Shown here: positions 29,557 through 38,597 of the stretch, one piece after another
How positions within the stretch are numbered: the stretch's first letter is position 1
Layout: every line of letters begins with the position of its first letter
Assembly (NCBI GenBank): GCA_020723925.1
Contig: DYHX01000009.1
Coordinates: forward strand, 1-40,618
Direction: 5' to 3'
DNA length: 40,618 bases
DNA from: Nitrospira japonica
GTDB lineage: Bacteria; Nitrospirota; Thermodesulfovibrionia; Thermodesulfovibrionales; DYHX01
Translations under genes and position numbers: made by a program
Notes under the pieces: generated by a model
Seen by the model: the letters and a program-made list of their open reading frames with translations, nothing else
Told to the model about the DNA's origin: nothing
Databases searched by the model: none

Positions 29557-30109
29557 GAAGATAGAGAAGGGCGTAAGGCTTATCCTTGAAGGAATTGGTG
29601 AAAACCCTGAAAGGGCAGGGCTCAAGGAGACGCCAAGGCGTGTTGCTGATATGTATGCAGAGATTTTCGCCGGACTCGAGACACCGACCGAGGAGATACT
29701 AAAACCGATCGAGGGCGAAAGCCATGATGAGATGGTCTTATTGAAAGACATTCCATTTTACTCTGTCTGCGAGCATCATCTTCTTCCTTTTATAGGCCGC
29801 GCCCATGTTGCATATATTCCAGGGGCTGGAAGGATTGTCGGCATAAGTGGTCTGGCAAAGACCCTTGAGATCCTTGCTAAAAGGCCGCAGATGCAGGAGC
29901 GCCTGACAGCCCAGCTCGCAGACATGATAATGGAAAAGCTAAAGCCAAAAGGCGCAATGGTTATAATTGATGCCGAACATCTCTGTATGAGCATGCGGGG
30001 GATAAAGAAGCCAGGCTCAAGGACAGTTACATCAGCAGTCCGCGGCATATTCAGGAGTAAAGATTCAACAAGGGAAGAACTGTTGGAATTGATAAAAAAA
30101 CGGGATTAA
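29546..30109 (+). CDS. folE: GTP cyclohydrolase I
   Basis: The 187-residue FolE makes dihydroneopterin triphosphate from GTP, the first step to folate. It has the zinc-site [60 protein letters not shown] (second cysteine and GTP contacts), and ends [16 protein letters not shown] 29546 gives the family start [18 protein letters not shown]; an upstream open frame to 29507 lies inside fthC. Folate synthesis beside folD and metF matches high folate demand in a Wood-Ljungdahl organism. Confidence 0.96.
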   Translation: MDIKKIEKGVRLILEGIGENPERAGLKETPRRVADMYAEIFAGLETPTEEILKPIEGESHDEMVLLKDIPFYSVCEHHLLPFIGRAHVAYIPGAGRIVGISGLAKTLEILAKRPQMQERLTAQLADMIMEKLKPKGAMVIIDAEHLCMSMRGIKKPGSRTVTSAVRGIFRSKDSTREELLELIKKRD

Positions 30110-30114
30110 AAGAT

Positions 30115-30135
30115 AGTAGTTGCTAACTACTTTTT
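30115..30135 (+). terminator. Weak hairpin with T-run between folE and folD
   Basis: AGTAGTT-GCT-AACTACT followed by TTTTTA. The stem is AT-rich, so termination is probably partial. The hairpin lies 18 bases before folD. Confidence 0.4.
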
Positions 30136-30152
30136 AAAAAAAAGGAGGAACA

Positions 30153-31019
30153 ATGGCAGCAGAGTTAATCGATGGAAAGAAAGTAGCAGCAAACATCAGG
30201 GAGAATCTAAAAAAGGAGATTGCAGAATTAAAGACGAAGGGAATTAACCCAGGCCTTGCAGTTGTTCTCGTGGGAGAAAACCCGGCATCCAAAAAGTATG
30301 TTGCATCAAAGGAAAAGGCATGCGAGGAGATAGGCATTGCGAGCTTTGCCTACAAGATTCCTGAGACAACAACCCATGAGGAACTTTTAAACCTCATTGA
30401 CCAGCTCAACAATGATCCAAAGGTGAATGGAATTCTTGTTCAGCTTCCGCTTCCAAAGGGGCTTAACGAAAAGGAGGTCATGAACAGGATTGCACAGGAG
30501 AAAGACGTGGATGGCTTTGGCCCTGATGCCCTCGGTAAACTCGTTCTTGATGAACCTGGCTTTATCCCCTGCACACCGCATGGTGCAATGAAGATGCTTG
30601 AGGCATATGGAATCAACCCTTCAGGCAAACATGCTGTTGTGGTCGGAAGAAGTGTTATTGTTGGCAAACCCTTAGCACTCTTACTGCTCAGGAAGAATGC
30701 AACTGTGACCATATGCCATAGCAAAACTCCGAATCTCAAAGAGGAATGTCTCAAGGCCGATATACTCTGTGTTGCTGTTGGAAGGGCAAAGATGATAACA
30801 GGGGATATGGTGAAAGAAGGCGCTGCTGTTATCGACATAGGGATAAACGTCACACCAGAGGGCAAGATAGTAGGAGATGTTGATTTTGAGGCTGCAAAAG
30901 AGCGCGCAGCACACATCACACCTGTTCCTGGTGGTGCAGGGCCGATGACAATTGCGATGCTCATGTATAATACAGTACAGGCTGCAAAGATGGCAGCAGG
31001 GATGAAGGTAGAAGTGTAA
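30153..31019 (+). CDS. folD: Methylenetetrahydrofolate dehydrogenase/cyclohydrolase FolD
   Basis: The 288-residue bifunctional enzyme interconverts 10-formyl-, methenyl- and methylene-THF. It shows KKYVASKEKACEEIG with the catalytic lysine, GILVQLPLPKGLNEKEV, the NADP loop VVVGRSVIVGKPLALLLL, and PVPGGAGPMTIAMLMYNTV near the end. AAGGAGGAACAATG gives a strong start. In this setting it provides the middle step of the methyl branch, ahead of metV-metF directly downstream. Confidence 0.97.
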   Translation: MAAELIDGKKVAANIRENLKKEIAELKTKGINPGLAVVLVGENPASKKYVASKEKACEEIGIASFAYKIPETTTHEELLNLIDQLNNDPKVNGILVQLPLPKGLNEKEVMNRIAQEKDVDGFGPDALGKLVLDEPGFIPCTPHGAMKMLEAYGINPSGKHAVVVGRSVIVGKPLALLLLRKNATVTICHSKTPNLKEECLKADILCVAVGRAKMITGDMVKEGAAVIDIGINVTPEGKIVGDVDFEAAKERAAHITPVPGGAGPMTIAMLMYNTVQAAKMAAGMKVEV

Positions 31020-31050
31020 AGTTAAGAGTGAAAAGTTAGAAGTTAAGGAG
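31020..31050. repeat. AGTTAAGAG-type repeat supplying the metV ribosome binding site
   Basis: AGTTAAGAGTGAAAAGTTAG followed by AAGTTAAGGAG. The last unit's AAGGAG is at correct distance from the metV ATG, so a repeat of the AGT class also acts as the Shine-Dalgarno site. Confidence 0.5.
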
Positions 31051-31056
31051 TAAACG

Positions 31057-31725
31057 ATGATAATTACTAAGAAACGGGATTTTCAGGAATTGATGGAAAA
31101 CATCAAAAACTATAAGAGCTTCTTCCTGATCGGCTGCTCTGAGTGTGCTGCATTGTGTGGCACTGGCGGCGAGCCTGAAATAAAGACAATGACAGAGGCA
31201 TTGGAGGCCGCGGGTAAAGAAGTCACAGGCGCCTTTGTTGCAAAGACAGGTTGTCAGGTGCTTGGTACAAAGGTGGAATTAAAGCCATTTAATATGGCCA
31301 TTGATAAGGCAGAATGTATTCTTGTTATGTCATGTGGTGCAGGGACCCAGGCTGCTGTAGAGATATTCGAGGACAAACCTGTGTATCCAGTCAATGACAG
31401 CATGTTTCTTGGCAATATGACAAGGTTTCAGATGTTTGATGAGAGATGTTCGCTCTGCGGTAAATGTATCCTTGATAAAACCGGCGGGATCTGCCCAATT
31501 ACTGCATGCCCGAAAGGGCTTCTCAATGGCCCATGTGGGGGGTGCAAAGACGGGTACTGTGAGATAAGTCCAGATATAAAATGCGCATGGGTACGCATAT
31601 ACGAGAGGCTTAAAAAGCTTGACAGGCTTGATGATATGTCAGAGGCGCTTCCAGCAAAAGACTGGTCGCACAGCCAGAAGCCGCGGAATCTATATGCAAA
31701 GGAAAAGGAGGGCGCAAAAAAGTGA
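31057..31725 (+). CDS. metV: MetV: iron-sulphur partner of methylenetetrahydrofolate reductase
   Basis: This 222-residue protein matches the MetV family, the zinc/iron-sulphur partner of MetF in acetogens and related anaerobes. A fold with CSECAALCGTGG sits near residue 28, KTGCQVLGTKVEL in the middle, and a cysteine-rich end CSLCGKCILDKTGGICPITACPKG, then LLNGPCGGCKDGYCEI, which can hold Fe-S clusters. MetVF reduces methylene-THF to methyl-THF, with electrons from ferredoxin or another donor rather than directly from NADH. It overlaps metF by four bases (GTGA), giving a tightly coupled pair. Confidence 0.93.
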   Translation: MIITKKRDFQELMENIKNYKSFFLIGCSECAALCGTGGEPEIKTMTEALEAAGKEVTGAFVAKTGCQVLGTKVELKPFNMAIDKAECILVMSCGAGTQAAVEIFEDKPVYPVNDSMFLGNMTRFQMFDERCSLCGKCILDKTGGICPITACPKGLLNGPCGGCKDGYCEISPDIKCAWVRIYERLKKLDRLDDMSEALPAKDWSHSQKPRNLYAKEKEGAKK

Positions 31726-32603
31726 GCTTCAGGGATATTCTTAATTCAGGGAAATTCGTTGTTACGGCAGAGGTCGGACCTCCAAAAGGCACCGATATAA
31801 AAGAGATGATTCATCATATGGAGCTTCTTAAAGGAAAGGTTGATGCAGTAAATATAACAGATAATCAGTCAGCAGTTATGCGCATATGCTCTCTTGCGGT
31901 ATGCAAGCTCGCCGTGGAGCACGGCCTTGAGCCGATCCTTCAGATGACATGCCGTGATAGAAACCGGATTGGGCTTCAGTCAGACCTTCTCGGAGCAAGC
32001 GTCCTCGGGATAAAAAATGTCCTATGTATGACAGGAGACCATGTATCAGCAGGAGACCACAAACAGGCAAGGCCGGTCTATGATGTCGAATCAGTGCAAC
32101 TTCTTGGCATAGTTAATTCTCTTAACAGGGGTAAAGATATGTCTGGTAATGAACTTAAGGGACCAACAGATTTTTTCCAGGGTGCAGTAGTAACCCCAGA
32201 GGCAAACCCAATTGAACCGCAGCTCATGAAGTTTGAGAAGAAGGTGAAGGCAGGTGCAAAGTTTTTCCAGACCCAGGCGATATATGACATTAAGAAATTT
32301 AAGGAGTTTATGAAATATGCACGGAGATTTCCTGTAAAAATACTTGCAGGGTTTGTTGTGCTCAAAAGCGCTGGGATGGCAAACTTCCTTAATAGCAATG
32401 TCCCCGGCATCAGGGTTCCACAGGAGCTTATAGATGAACTCAAGGCAGCAGGCAAGGAAAAGGCACTTGATACAGGCATGAATATCACAGCAAGGCACAT
32501 CAGGCAACTCAAGGATGAGAACATCTGTGACGGTGTCCACATCATGGCGATAGGGATGGAGGAGAAGGTGCCCACCATTATGGAAAGGGCAGGATTATTA
32601 TAA
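31722..32603 (+). CDS. metF: Methylenetetrahydrofolate reductase MetF
   Basis: This 293-residue flavin-containing TIM-barrel enzyme has FVVTAEVGPPKGTD at the start, DAVNITDNQSAVMRICSLA, LQMTCRDRNRIGLQSDLLGA, a middle VTPEANPIEPQLMKFEKKVKAGAKFFQTQAIYD (shown in parts) and GVHIMAIGMEEKVPTIMERAGLL at the end. It forms methyl-THF for the corrinoid protein of CO2 fixation or for methionine. GTG 31722 is the start, with AAGGAGGG upstream inside metV. Its TAA stop falls exactly at the left end of MITE copy 3. Confidence 0.95.
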   Translation: MSFRDILNSGKFVVTAEVGPPKGTDIKEMIHHMELLKGKVDAVNITDNQSAVMRICSLAVCKLAVEHGLEPILQMTCRDRNRIGLQSDLLGASVLGIKNVLCMTGDHVSAGDHKQARPVYDVESVQLLGIVNSLNRGKDMSGNELKGPTDFFQGAVVTPEANPIEPQLMKFEKKVKAGAKFFQTQAIYDIKKFKEFMKYARRFPVKILAGFVVLKSAGMANFLNSNVPGIRVPQELIDELKAAGKEKALDTGMNITARHIRQLKDENICDGVHIMAIGMEEKVPTIMERAGLL

Positions 32604-32744
32604 CCCAAATTGAGCGATTCTTTGATTATAAATCACTCTTTGACAGGCGAGACGCCTGTCCTACTGTTTAACGACATCACCCATAGGGTAGGACAGCCGT
32701 CTCGGCTGTCATGGGTTTGTATAATAAATCGCTCAACTTGGGTA
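32602..32744 (+). repeat. 143-bp MITE-like element, copy 3
   Basis: Same orientation and nearly the same sequence as copy 2. It begins at the metF stop (TAACCCAAATTGAG) and ends CTCAACTTGGGTA. Its insertion separates metF from a hairpin further on that looks like metF's original terminator. Confidence 0.9.
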
Positions 32745-32746
32745 TA

Positions 32747-32787
32747 AAAAGGGCGTGATTTATCATGCCCCTTTAGATTTTATATTT
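32747..32787 (+). terminator. Terminator-like hairpin between MITE copy 3 and panB
   Basis: AAAGGGCGTGAT and ATCATGCCCCTTT pair with one wobble and one bulge, followed by TAGATTTTATATTTT. It lies directly before the panB start codon, which leaves panB without a visible ribosome binding site. Confidence 0.6.
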
Positions 32788-32788
32788 T

Positions 32789-33589
32789 ATGCCAAAGACA
32801 ACAATCCAGGATTTTTTTAAGAAAAAGGCCGCGAGGCAAAAAATCACGATGCTGACTGCATACGACTATACATTTGCACAGATAGTGGATGAGGCGGGGA
32901 TTGACGCGATACTCGTAGGAGATTCCCTTGGAATGGTTGTGCAGGGGCTTGAAAACACGCTTCCTGTGACGATGGATGAGATGATATACCATACAAAGAT
33001 GGTATCGAGGGCTTCAAAGAATGCAATGGTTATCGGCGATATGCCTTTTATGTCATATCAGGCAAGTATTGAAGATGCTGTGAGGAATGCAGGGAGATTT
33101 ATTAAAGAGGCAGGGGCGTCAGCCATAAAGCTTGAGGGTGGCGCGGAAGTTGCCGAGCACATAAAGGCTATGACAAAGTCTGATATTCCAGTGATGGCTC
33201 ATATCGGCCTCACCCCTCAATCGATCCATAGGATGGGTGGATACAAGGTTCAGGGAAAGACCGAGGAGGCTGCAAAACAATTGATCGAAGAGGCGCATAT
33301 TGTGGAAGATGCAGGTGCCTTCTCATTAATCCTTGAGGCAATACCAATGGAACTTGCAAGAAGGATAACAGAGGAGCTTTCAATACCAACTATCGGCATA
33401 GGTGCTGGTACTCACTGCGATGGACAGGTGCTTGTAATCCATGATGTCATAGGACTCTTCGAAAGGTTTGTTCCAAAATTTGTAAAGCGATATGCGAACC
33501 TGAAAGAAGAAGCACTGAAGGCGATCGAGGCATATAAAGAAGAAGTAGAAAAAGGCATATTCCCTTCAGAAGAACAGAGCTTTAAATAA
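32789..33589 (+). CDS. panB: 3-methyl-2-oxobutanoate hydroxymethyltransferase PanB
   Basis: The 266-residue TIM-barrel enzyme makes ketopantoate from ketoisovalerate and methylene-THF in pantothenate synthesis. Blocks seen are [33 protein letters not shown] with the magnesium aspartate, [46 protein letters not shown] and [21 protein letters not shown]. Use of methylene-THF links it to the upstream folate genes. The ATG has no ribosome binding site in TTTATATTTTATG; if transcription starts at this T-rich stretch, translation could be leaderless. Confidence 0.96.
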   Translation: MPKTTIQDFFKKKAARQKITMLTAYDYTFAQIVDEAGIDAILVGDSLGMVVQGLENTLPVTMDEMIYHTKMVSRASKNAMVIGDMPFMSYQASIEDAVRNAGRFIKEAGASAIKLEGGAEVAEHIKAMTKSDIPVMAHIGLTPQSIHRMGGYKVQGKTEEAAKQLIEEAHIVEDAGAFSLILEAIPMELARRITEELSIPTIGIGAGTHCDGQVLVIHDVIGLFERFVPKFVKRYANLKEEALKAIEAYKEEVEKGIFPSEEQSFK

Positions 33590-33701
33590 GTTAGTCCTAC
33601 CATGAATAGCTGCTCAGTGCGTTAAAAAAGATACTTGATACAGCACTTTCTGGAGTCGTTCTAATAACAAAGAAAACATAGGCTGTGCAAGCAACAAGAC
33701 A

Positions 33702-33734
33702 AACACAGATGGGAGGATGTCTCCCATCTGTGTT
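33702..33734. terminator. Strong hairpin between convergent panB and rhodanese genes
   Basis: The 14-base arms AACACAGATGGGAG and CTCCCATCTGTGTT pair perfectly around GATGT. No T-run follows on either strand, so it may pause or protect transcripts, or be a small palindromic repeat. The gap 33590-33758 shows nothing else. Confidence 0.5.
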
Positions 33735-33758
33735 ATCACTTAAGCAATTAATAGTAAG

Positions 33759-34787
33759 TTATTTCTTTTCGCCTTCGGGTTTCTCTATTTTCTCCTTGAG
33801 TTTCTTCATATCCTTCTCAAGTTTATCAATCCTCGAGAGGTCAATCCACTGCTCATTCTCGATAGGGTAACCCTTTGTGAGAGCAGAACCCCATACGATC
33901 CACGATTCATCCCAGTTTGCAGGTTCCTTAAATCCGAGGAGTCTGAGTTCTAAATAGGTGGCTGTTGAACGTGTCCCTGTCTGGCAGTAGCCTATAGTGC
34001 GCTTGCTTTTATCAAGTTTTTCATATGCCTTTGCTACTGTATCAGGGGAGAGGAAGCCTGTAGGTTTATCTTTCCCTGTCATGGGGTCTTTCACCTTATC
34101 AAAGGTATCAAGATGGGGTATACTGACCGTTGTATTGGGAACATGTCCTCCTCTGAGTGCCCGAATATCTTCGCCTTCATTCTCCTTTTTTGTCCTTGCA
34201 TCAATAAGCTGTACGTCTTTTTTCTGACCCTTGGCTATCTTTAAGATCTCATCTGTTGTTGCAAACTTGCTATGTACTACTTTTGCTTTGAAGGTTGCGG
34301 GCTGTTTCATTGTAGGCTGCGTATCGAGCTTTTTGCCTGCCTTAGTCCACGCATCAAGACCGCCATTAAGGACATGGGCCTTGTCATGGCCGAGGTACTC
34401 AAGGATCCAGAAACCAACAGTCGTAGATTCCACTGTCTCAGACTTCATATCACCATAAAAGACGACATGGGTATTGTTTCCGATTCCTACTTTACCGAGT
34501 ATCTTCTCATACTTTGAGACATCATGAAAGGCTCTCGATGTCCCGTCTCTGAGTGCCTTTTTACGGTCCTTGCCAAGGCTGATGGCGCCAGGGATATGCC
34601 CCTTTGCATAATCTTCAAGGCTCCTGCAGTCAACCACCACCCAGTCAGGGTTTGTGATATTCTTTTCTACCATCTCTGGAGTTACAAGTAAATCGGGATT
34701 TGCCCACTGAGCAGCATGGGCCATTCCTATGAATGCCAGCAGAAAAGCGCCTGATACAAATACTGAAACTAAACTTTTCCTCATCAC
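33759..34787 (-). CDS. Exported two-domain rhodanese (sulphurtransferase)
   Basis: This 342-residue protein has a signal peptide (FVSGAFLLAFIGMAHA, cut near residue 25). The first rhodanese domain (about 30-155) holds VVVDCRSLEDYAKGHIPGAI. The second (about 170-310) has an active loop YCQTGTRSTATY near residue 265 and a charged tail ending EKIEKPEGEKK. The first domain also has a cysteine, unlike many double rhodaneses where it is inactive. It probably moves sulphur in the periplasm. GGGAGG precedes the start. A candidate sigma-54 promoter with two upstream dyads lies at 34910-35013. Substrate is unknown. Confidence 0.9.
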   Translation of the reverse strand: MMRKSLVSVFVSGAFLLAFIGMAHAAQWANPDLLVTPEMVEKNITNPDWVVVDCRSLEDYAKGHIPGAISLGKDRKKALRDGTSRAFHDVSKYEKILGKVGIGNNTHVVFYGDMKSETVESTTVGFWILEYLGHDKAHVLNGGLDAWTKAGKKLDTQPTMKQPATFKAKVVHSKFATTDEILKIAKGQKKDVQLIDARTKKENEGEDIRALRGGHVPNTTVSIPHLDTFDKVKDPMTGKDKPTGFLSPDTVAKAYEKLDKSKRTIGYCQTGTRSTATYLELRLLGFKEPANWDESWIVWGSALTKGYPIENEQWIDLSRIDKLEKDMKKLKEKIEKPEGEKK

Positions 34788-34909
34788 GTTACCTCCCTTT
34801 TACGGTTAAGTTGATCTCTCAATAAAGAGAATACTGCTAAACGACACCTCCTTTCACCTGAACTTCATAGGTGGGAAACCCCACTAAAACTCATCACTAT
34901 ATGAGATAA

Positions 34910-34925
34910 AGCAAAATCTATACCA
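34910..34925 (-). promoter_or_regulatory. Candidate sigma-54 promoter for the rhodanese gene
   Basis: On the minus strand TGGTATAGATTTTGCT has GG and GC exactly ten bases apart, with matches at TGG, A and TTGC of the -24/-12 consensus (TGGCACG-N4-TTGCW). It is about 120 bases upstream of the rhodanese start codon. Confidence 0.45.
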
Positions 34926-34966
34926 TTGTTAACTTGCTGTTTTTCAATATCTCCGCAATACAATGT

Positions 34967-35013
34967 TGTCCTAAAAGGGACAGGTGTCTTCTTAAGATGT
35001 CCTGAACAGGACA
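34967..35013. promoter_or_regulatory. Pair of TGTCCT-N4-RGGACA dyads, likely activator sites
   Basis: TGTCCTAAAAGGGACA (34967-34982) and TGTCCTGAACAGGACA (34998-35013) are two near-identical 16-base dyads, 31 bases apart, about three helical turns. They lie some 50-100 bases upstream of the candidate sigma-54 promoter, where enhancer-binding activators usually sit. They could also serve the plus-strand glycosyltransferase gene at 35087. Confidence 0.55.
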
Positions 35014-35086
35014 ATAACCTTTTGCGATAGATAGAAGTAGGTGTTATTATGATTTTATTTTCCTTAGAGGTTTCTTATAATAAATC

Positions 35087-36067
35087 GTGGATAGTCTTAT
35101 ATCTATCATTATTCCAAACCGTAATGGAAGTGCTACCATCGGAATGTGTCTTGAGGCAGTTTTTTCATCCGGATATGATAATTTTGAGGTTACAGTAGTT
35201 GATGACTGCTCTGAGGATAATTCCATTGAGATAATAAAGAGATTTCCCTGCAGACTTATCAGATTAGAAAAACACTCTGGTGCTTCAAAGGCAAGGAACA
35301 TCGGTGCATTTAACAGCAATGGTGATATTTTTTTCTTTACAGATGCTGATTGTCTCCTTAGAGAAGACACTCTCTCAGTTGCAAGCAAGACTATCACTGA
35401 AAGAGGCCCAGGTATTATTGTAGGCGGGACATATACAAGAGAGCCCTATGATAGGGGCTTTTTTAGCCTTTTTCAGTCTGTATTTATCAATTACTCCGAG
35501 ACAAAGAAGGCAGCCAATCCTGATTATATTGCAACCCATGCTATGGCTATTCGTGCTGAGACTTTTAAGGAAAGCGGTGGCTTTTCAGAAGACTTTCTCC
35601 CTATCCTTGAAGATGTTGAGTTCAGTCACCGGTTACGGCGGAAAGGATACAGACTCATCGTAAACCCATATATGCTTGTTCAACATATATTTAACTATTC
35701 TCTGATCGGCTCAATGCGAAACGCTATAAGAAAATCAATGTACTGGACAGTGTATTCTATAAAAAACAAAGATTTACTCAGTGACTCTGGTACTGCCTCT
35801 GTAGAGCTGAAGGTTAATGTTATTTCATACTTCCTAAACCTTATCATCTTAACCTTGTGGGTAGTTTTTCAGAAATCTTTTCTCTTTTATCTCCTACCCC
35901 AAATTTTTGCCTTTAATTTCTTTATAAATAGAAAACTACTAAAGGCTTTTTATGAAACAGGAGGCATACTTTTTGCTTTCTTTGCTTCTATATACTACAC
36001 ACTACTCTACCCCCTCGCAGTAGGGACAGGGGTTATATCAGGGATGATGAAATATTTATTAAAATGA
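35087..36067 (+). CDS. Family 2 glycosyltransferase with C-terminal membrane helices
   Basis: This 326-residue GT-A enzyme has SIIIPNRNGSATIGMCLEAV, VTVVDDCSEDNSIEII, the DXD-type FFTDADCLLRED, and SGGFSEDFLPILEDVEFSHRLRRKGYRL in place of the usual ED-W/RR block. Hydrophobic stretches at about 245-285 and 295-320 anchor it in the inner membrane. It would add a sugar to a lipid or polysaccharide carrier. The start is GTG 35087. The nearest GAGG is 17 bases away, so the ribosome binding site is weak. The 3' end overlaps the radical SAM gene by four bases, suggesting a joint role in a glycan or glycolipid pathway. Confidence 0.85.
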   Translation: MDSLISIIIPNRNGSATIGMCLEAVFSSGYDNFEVTVVDDCSEDNSIEIIKRFPCRLIRLEKHSGASKARNIGAFNSNGDIFFFTDADCLLREDTLSVASKTITERGPGIIVGGTYTREPYDRGFFSLFQSVFINYSETKKAANPDYIATHAMAIRAETFKESGGFSEDFLPILEDVEFSHRLRRKGYRLIVNPYMLVQHIFNYSLIGSMRNAIRKSMYWTVYSIKNKDLLSDSGTASVELKVNVISYFLNLIILTLWVVFQKSFLFYLLPQIFAFNFFINRKLLKAFYETGGILFAFFASIYYTLLYPLAVGTGVISGMMKYLLK

Positions 36068-37149
36068 CATATTCACCATTTCGACATATAGGCTCTGTAT
36101 TATGGAAACGCAGCCCCATACAACTGACATTCTTTCTGACCAGAAGGTGCAATGCAAGATGCCCTTTCTGCTTTTATCTCTCTAACAATAATAATAGCTC
36201 AGGTAAAAATCTGCCTGAACTCTCCCTTGAAGAGATAGAGAATATATCTGCCTCGATGGGGCGATTACTCTGGCTTGCATTCTCAGGTGGAGAGATATTT
36301 CTGAGAGATGACCTTGTCGAGGTAGTCAAAGTATTTTATGAAAGGAACAAACCTGCCATAATACTTCTTCCAACAAACGGTTTACTTGTAGATGTAATAA
36401 CAGAGAAGACAGAGGCAATCCTTAGGCATTGCAAAAAGAGTATCATAGTCGTAAAACTCTCTCTGGACGGCTCTGAAGACTTACATGACTCAATAAGGGG
36501 TGTCAAAGGTGCATTTCAGAAGACAATAGAGACATACAAAAAACTCGGAGAACTCCTCGATAAATACCAAAATTTTGAACTTGGGATTAATTCGGTCTTC
36601 TGTTCTGCAAATCAGGGTCATATGGATGAACTTATCGAGTTCGTTCATGGACTTAATAGGATAAGGACCCATTCCGTTTCACTGATAAGAGGGGATGTTT
36701 CAGATGCAACACTGAAGAAGATTGCTATTGAAAGATATCATGAGACTATTAAAATGATGGAGTCAAATCTTAAGAAGAGATTATCATATACCTATCGTTT
36801 CAGGGGGGCAAGGCTCAAGGCAGCTCAGGATATCATTCAGCGCCGGTTAATCTATGAAACCTTCCTTAAAGGGAGAAGATTAATCCCCTGTTATGCAGGA
36901 AGATTAACACTTGTCCTCACAGAATCAGGCGATCTTTATCCCTGTGAATCCTTCACAACAAAGATTGGAAATGTAAAAGAAAGGGGGTATGATATACAGA
37001 GGCTGTTAAAGACTGATGAAGCCCGTAAAATGATTCATTCAATTAAAGATAATGGATGCTACTGCACACATGAGTGTTATTTCATGATAAACATATTGTT
37101 TAATCCCTTTATGTATCCAGCCCTCTTGAGAGAATACATGCAACTTTGA
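36064..37149 (+). CDS. Radical SAM protein with a SPASM-like C-terminus
   Basis: In this 361-residue protein the radical SAM cluster ligands are C29, C33 and C36 in RRCNARCPFCFYL. LAFSGGEIFLRDDL provides the SAM-binding GGE, followed by LPTNGLLVDV. The end has cysteines in LIPCYAGRLTLVLTESGDLYPCESF and NGCYCTHECYFMIN, like the SPASM-type auxiliary cluster sites. Such enzymes modify peptides or small carbon compounds; no precursor peptide is seen here. Overlap with the glycosyltransferase gene suggests a glycan- or lipid-linked product. The last gene on this strand, it converges with the B12 radical SAM gene, one base apart. Confidence 0.85.
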   Translation: MTYSPFRHIGSVLWKRSPIQLTFFLTRRCNARCPFCFYLSNNNNSSGKNLPELSLEEIENISASMGRLLWLAFSGGEIFLRDDLVEVVKVFYERNKPAIILLPTNGLLVDVITEKTEAILRHCKKSIIVVKLSLDGSEDLHDSIRGVKGAFQKTIETYKKLGELLDKYQNFELGINSVFCSANQGHMDELIEFVHGLNRIRTHSVSLIRGDVSDATLKKIAIERYHETIKMMESNLKKRLSYTYRFRGARLKAAQDIIQRRLIYETFLKGRRLIPCYAGRLTLVLTESGDLYPCESFTTKIGNVKERGYDIQRLLKTDEARKMIHSIKDNGCYCTHECYFMINILFNPFMYPALLREYMQL

Positions 37150-37150
37150 T

Positions 37151-38593
37151 TCAGGTATAGCTCTCACCTCTTCTGAAGACATCCTTCTTTACCCAGAGCC
37201 AGAATAGACTTTTAAAACCCCTTAGAGCAGCCCTTATATCATGGATATTTCTCAGCCCCAGTATCCTCCTCAAGATAAATCGTGGTCTTGAATAAAACCT
37301 TTTGAAGGCGATCTGTCTGAGTTGTGTTATCTCCTTTCTCTTCATAGAATAAGGGATAAATGCTGCTCCCTGATAAGTAAAGTCTGTAAGGTCATCTGAC
37401 ATGGTGCCGTATTTTTCGATATTATCATAGAGTTCTGTGCCAGGAAATGGTGTTAGGGAATGGAAATTGGCAACGTCTGGGTCTAACTCGCAGGCAAACT
37501 CGATGGTCTTCAGCCCTTCCTCATAGGTCTCCCCTGGTATACCGAAAAGAAAAGGGGTAAAGACCTTCAATCCAACATCCTTTGCAGCCCTGACGGCCTT
37601 ACGGATCTGCTCAAGGGTTATCCCTTTTTTTAGCGTATTCAGGTTCTTCTGGACACCGCTTTCAGCACCAAAGAGTATTGCCCAGCAACCCACATCCTTG
37701 AAGGCCTTAAGAAGATGTTTGTCTATCTGATTAACACAGGCAGAGGCAAACCATGTGAAATCAAGTCTTCGAGCCTTTATCTCTTCTGCTAACTGCATAG
37801 CCCTGTCATAATCAGCAGCAAGGGTATCGTCTATAAACTTTATCTCCCTGTATCCCTGACGTAAGCACAACTCTATCTCCTCCAGAACATTTTCTATACT
37901 TCGATATCTAATACCACTCTTTCTCTCTTTATCAATCTGGAAGCAGAAGATGCATCTCCTGTTACAGCCTCTCGAGGTCATTATTACAGCCACTGGTTTC
38001 CTCTTGTATGTGGCAGGAGGGGGAATATAGTTATTTTCATCACCAAGGAGTTTCCGTGCAGGAAATGGTAGAGAATCGAGGTCTGTAATGAGCACTCTTG
38101 GTGGGTTTTTTATGATTCGCATATCCTTTCTGAAGATCACACCCTCAACACCCAGAAGACTCTTACCCTGAGACAATCTCTCTAATATCTCAACCACGGT
38201 TATTTCACCCTCTCCAGTGACCACTGCATCAATACATGCAGATTTCTCCAGGCATTTCTCCTGCATTGCAATTGGATAAGGACCACCAAGAGCTATGAAT
38301 ACATCTTTAAGGGTTCCTTTTATATCTGATGCCGTCTGTACAGCCTTTTTCCAGCCAAAAGCTGTCGAATAGATGCCAATAAAGTCAGGCCTGTAGTCTG
38401 AAACCTCACTTAATATATCAGTATGTGTCATAAATGCTCCGTTGAGAAACTTAACATCATGACCTGCCTTCAGCAGAGAAGAGGCAACATAAAGAGTTCC
38501 CAGTGGCTGCCAGTAGTTTATCTGAGAGCTTGCAGTCTTTGCGGGGAAGATATCCTCCGGTACCCACGAAGGTATGATAAGGGTACATTTCAT
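37151..38593 (-). CDS. B12-binding-domain radical SAM protein
   Basis: This 480-residue protein has an N-terminal cobalamin-binding-like domain about 1-150 (SSLLKAGHDVKFLNGAF, VTGEGEITVVEILERLSQGK), a radical SAM core with the cysteines of TSRGCNRRCIFCFQ near 207-214, IKFIDDTLAADYDRAM, LFGAESGVQKNL and FLFGIPGETYEEGLKTIEF. This class includes methyltransferases and ring-forming enzymes of lipid and antibiotic pathways (for example hopanoid methylation). The exact reaction cannot be told. It overlaps nothing but starts four bases before the flavoprotein's stop, so the two are likely co-transcribed. Confidence 0.87.
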   Translation of the reverse strand: MKCTLIIPSWVPEDIFPAKTASSQINYWQPLGTLYVASSLLKAGHDVKFLNGAFMTHTDILSEVSDYRPDFIGIYSTAFGWKKAVQTASDIKGTLKDVFIALGGPYPIAMQEKCLEKSACIDAVVTGEGEITVVEILERLSQGKSLLGVEGVIFRKDMRIIKNPPRVLITDLDSLPFPARKLLGDENNYIPPPATYKRKPVAVIMTSRGCNRRCIFCFQIDKERKSGIRYRSIENVLEEIELCLRQGYREIKFIDDTLAADYDRAMQLAEEIKARRLDFTWFASACVNQIDKHLLKAFKDVGCWAILFGAESGVQKNLNTLKKGITLEQIRKAVRAAKDVGLKVFTPFLFGIPGETYEEGLKTIEFACELDPDVANFHSLTPFPGTELYDNIEKYGTMSDDLTDFTYQGAAFIPYSMKRKEITQLRQIAFKRFYSRPRFILRRILGLRNIHDIRAALRGFKSLFWLWVKKDVFRRGESYT

Positions 38594-38597
38594 AAAT

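Noticed and set aside
33702-33734. Classical rho-independent terminator
   Set aside because: The stem is strong, but no T-run follows on either strand, so it is listed only as a hairpin with possible termination.
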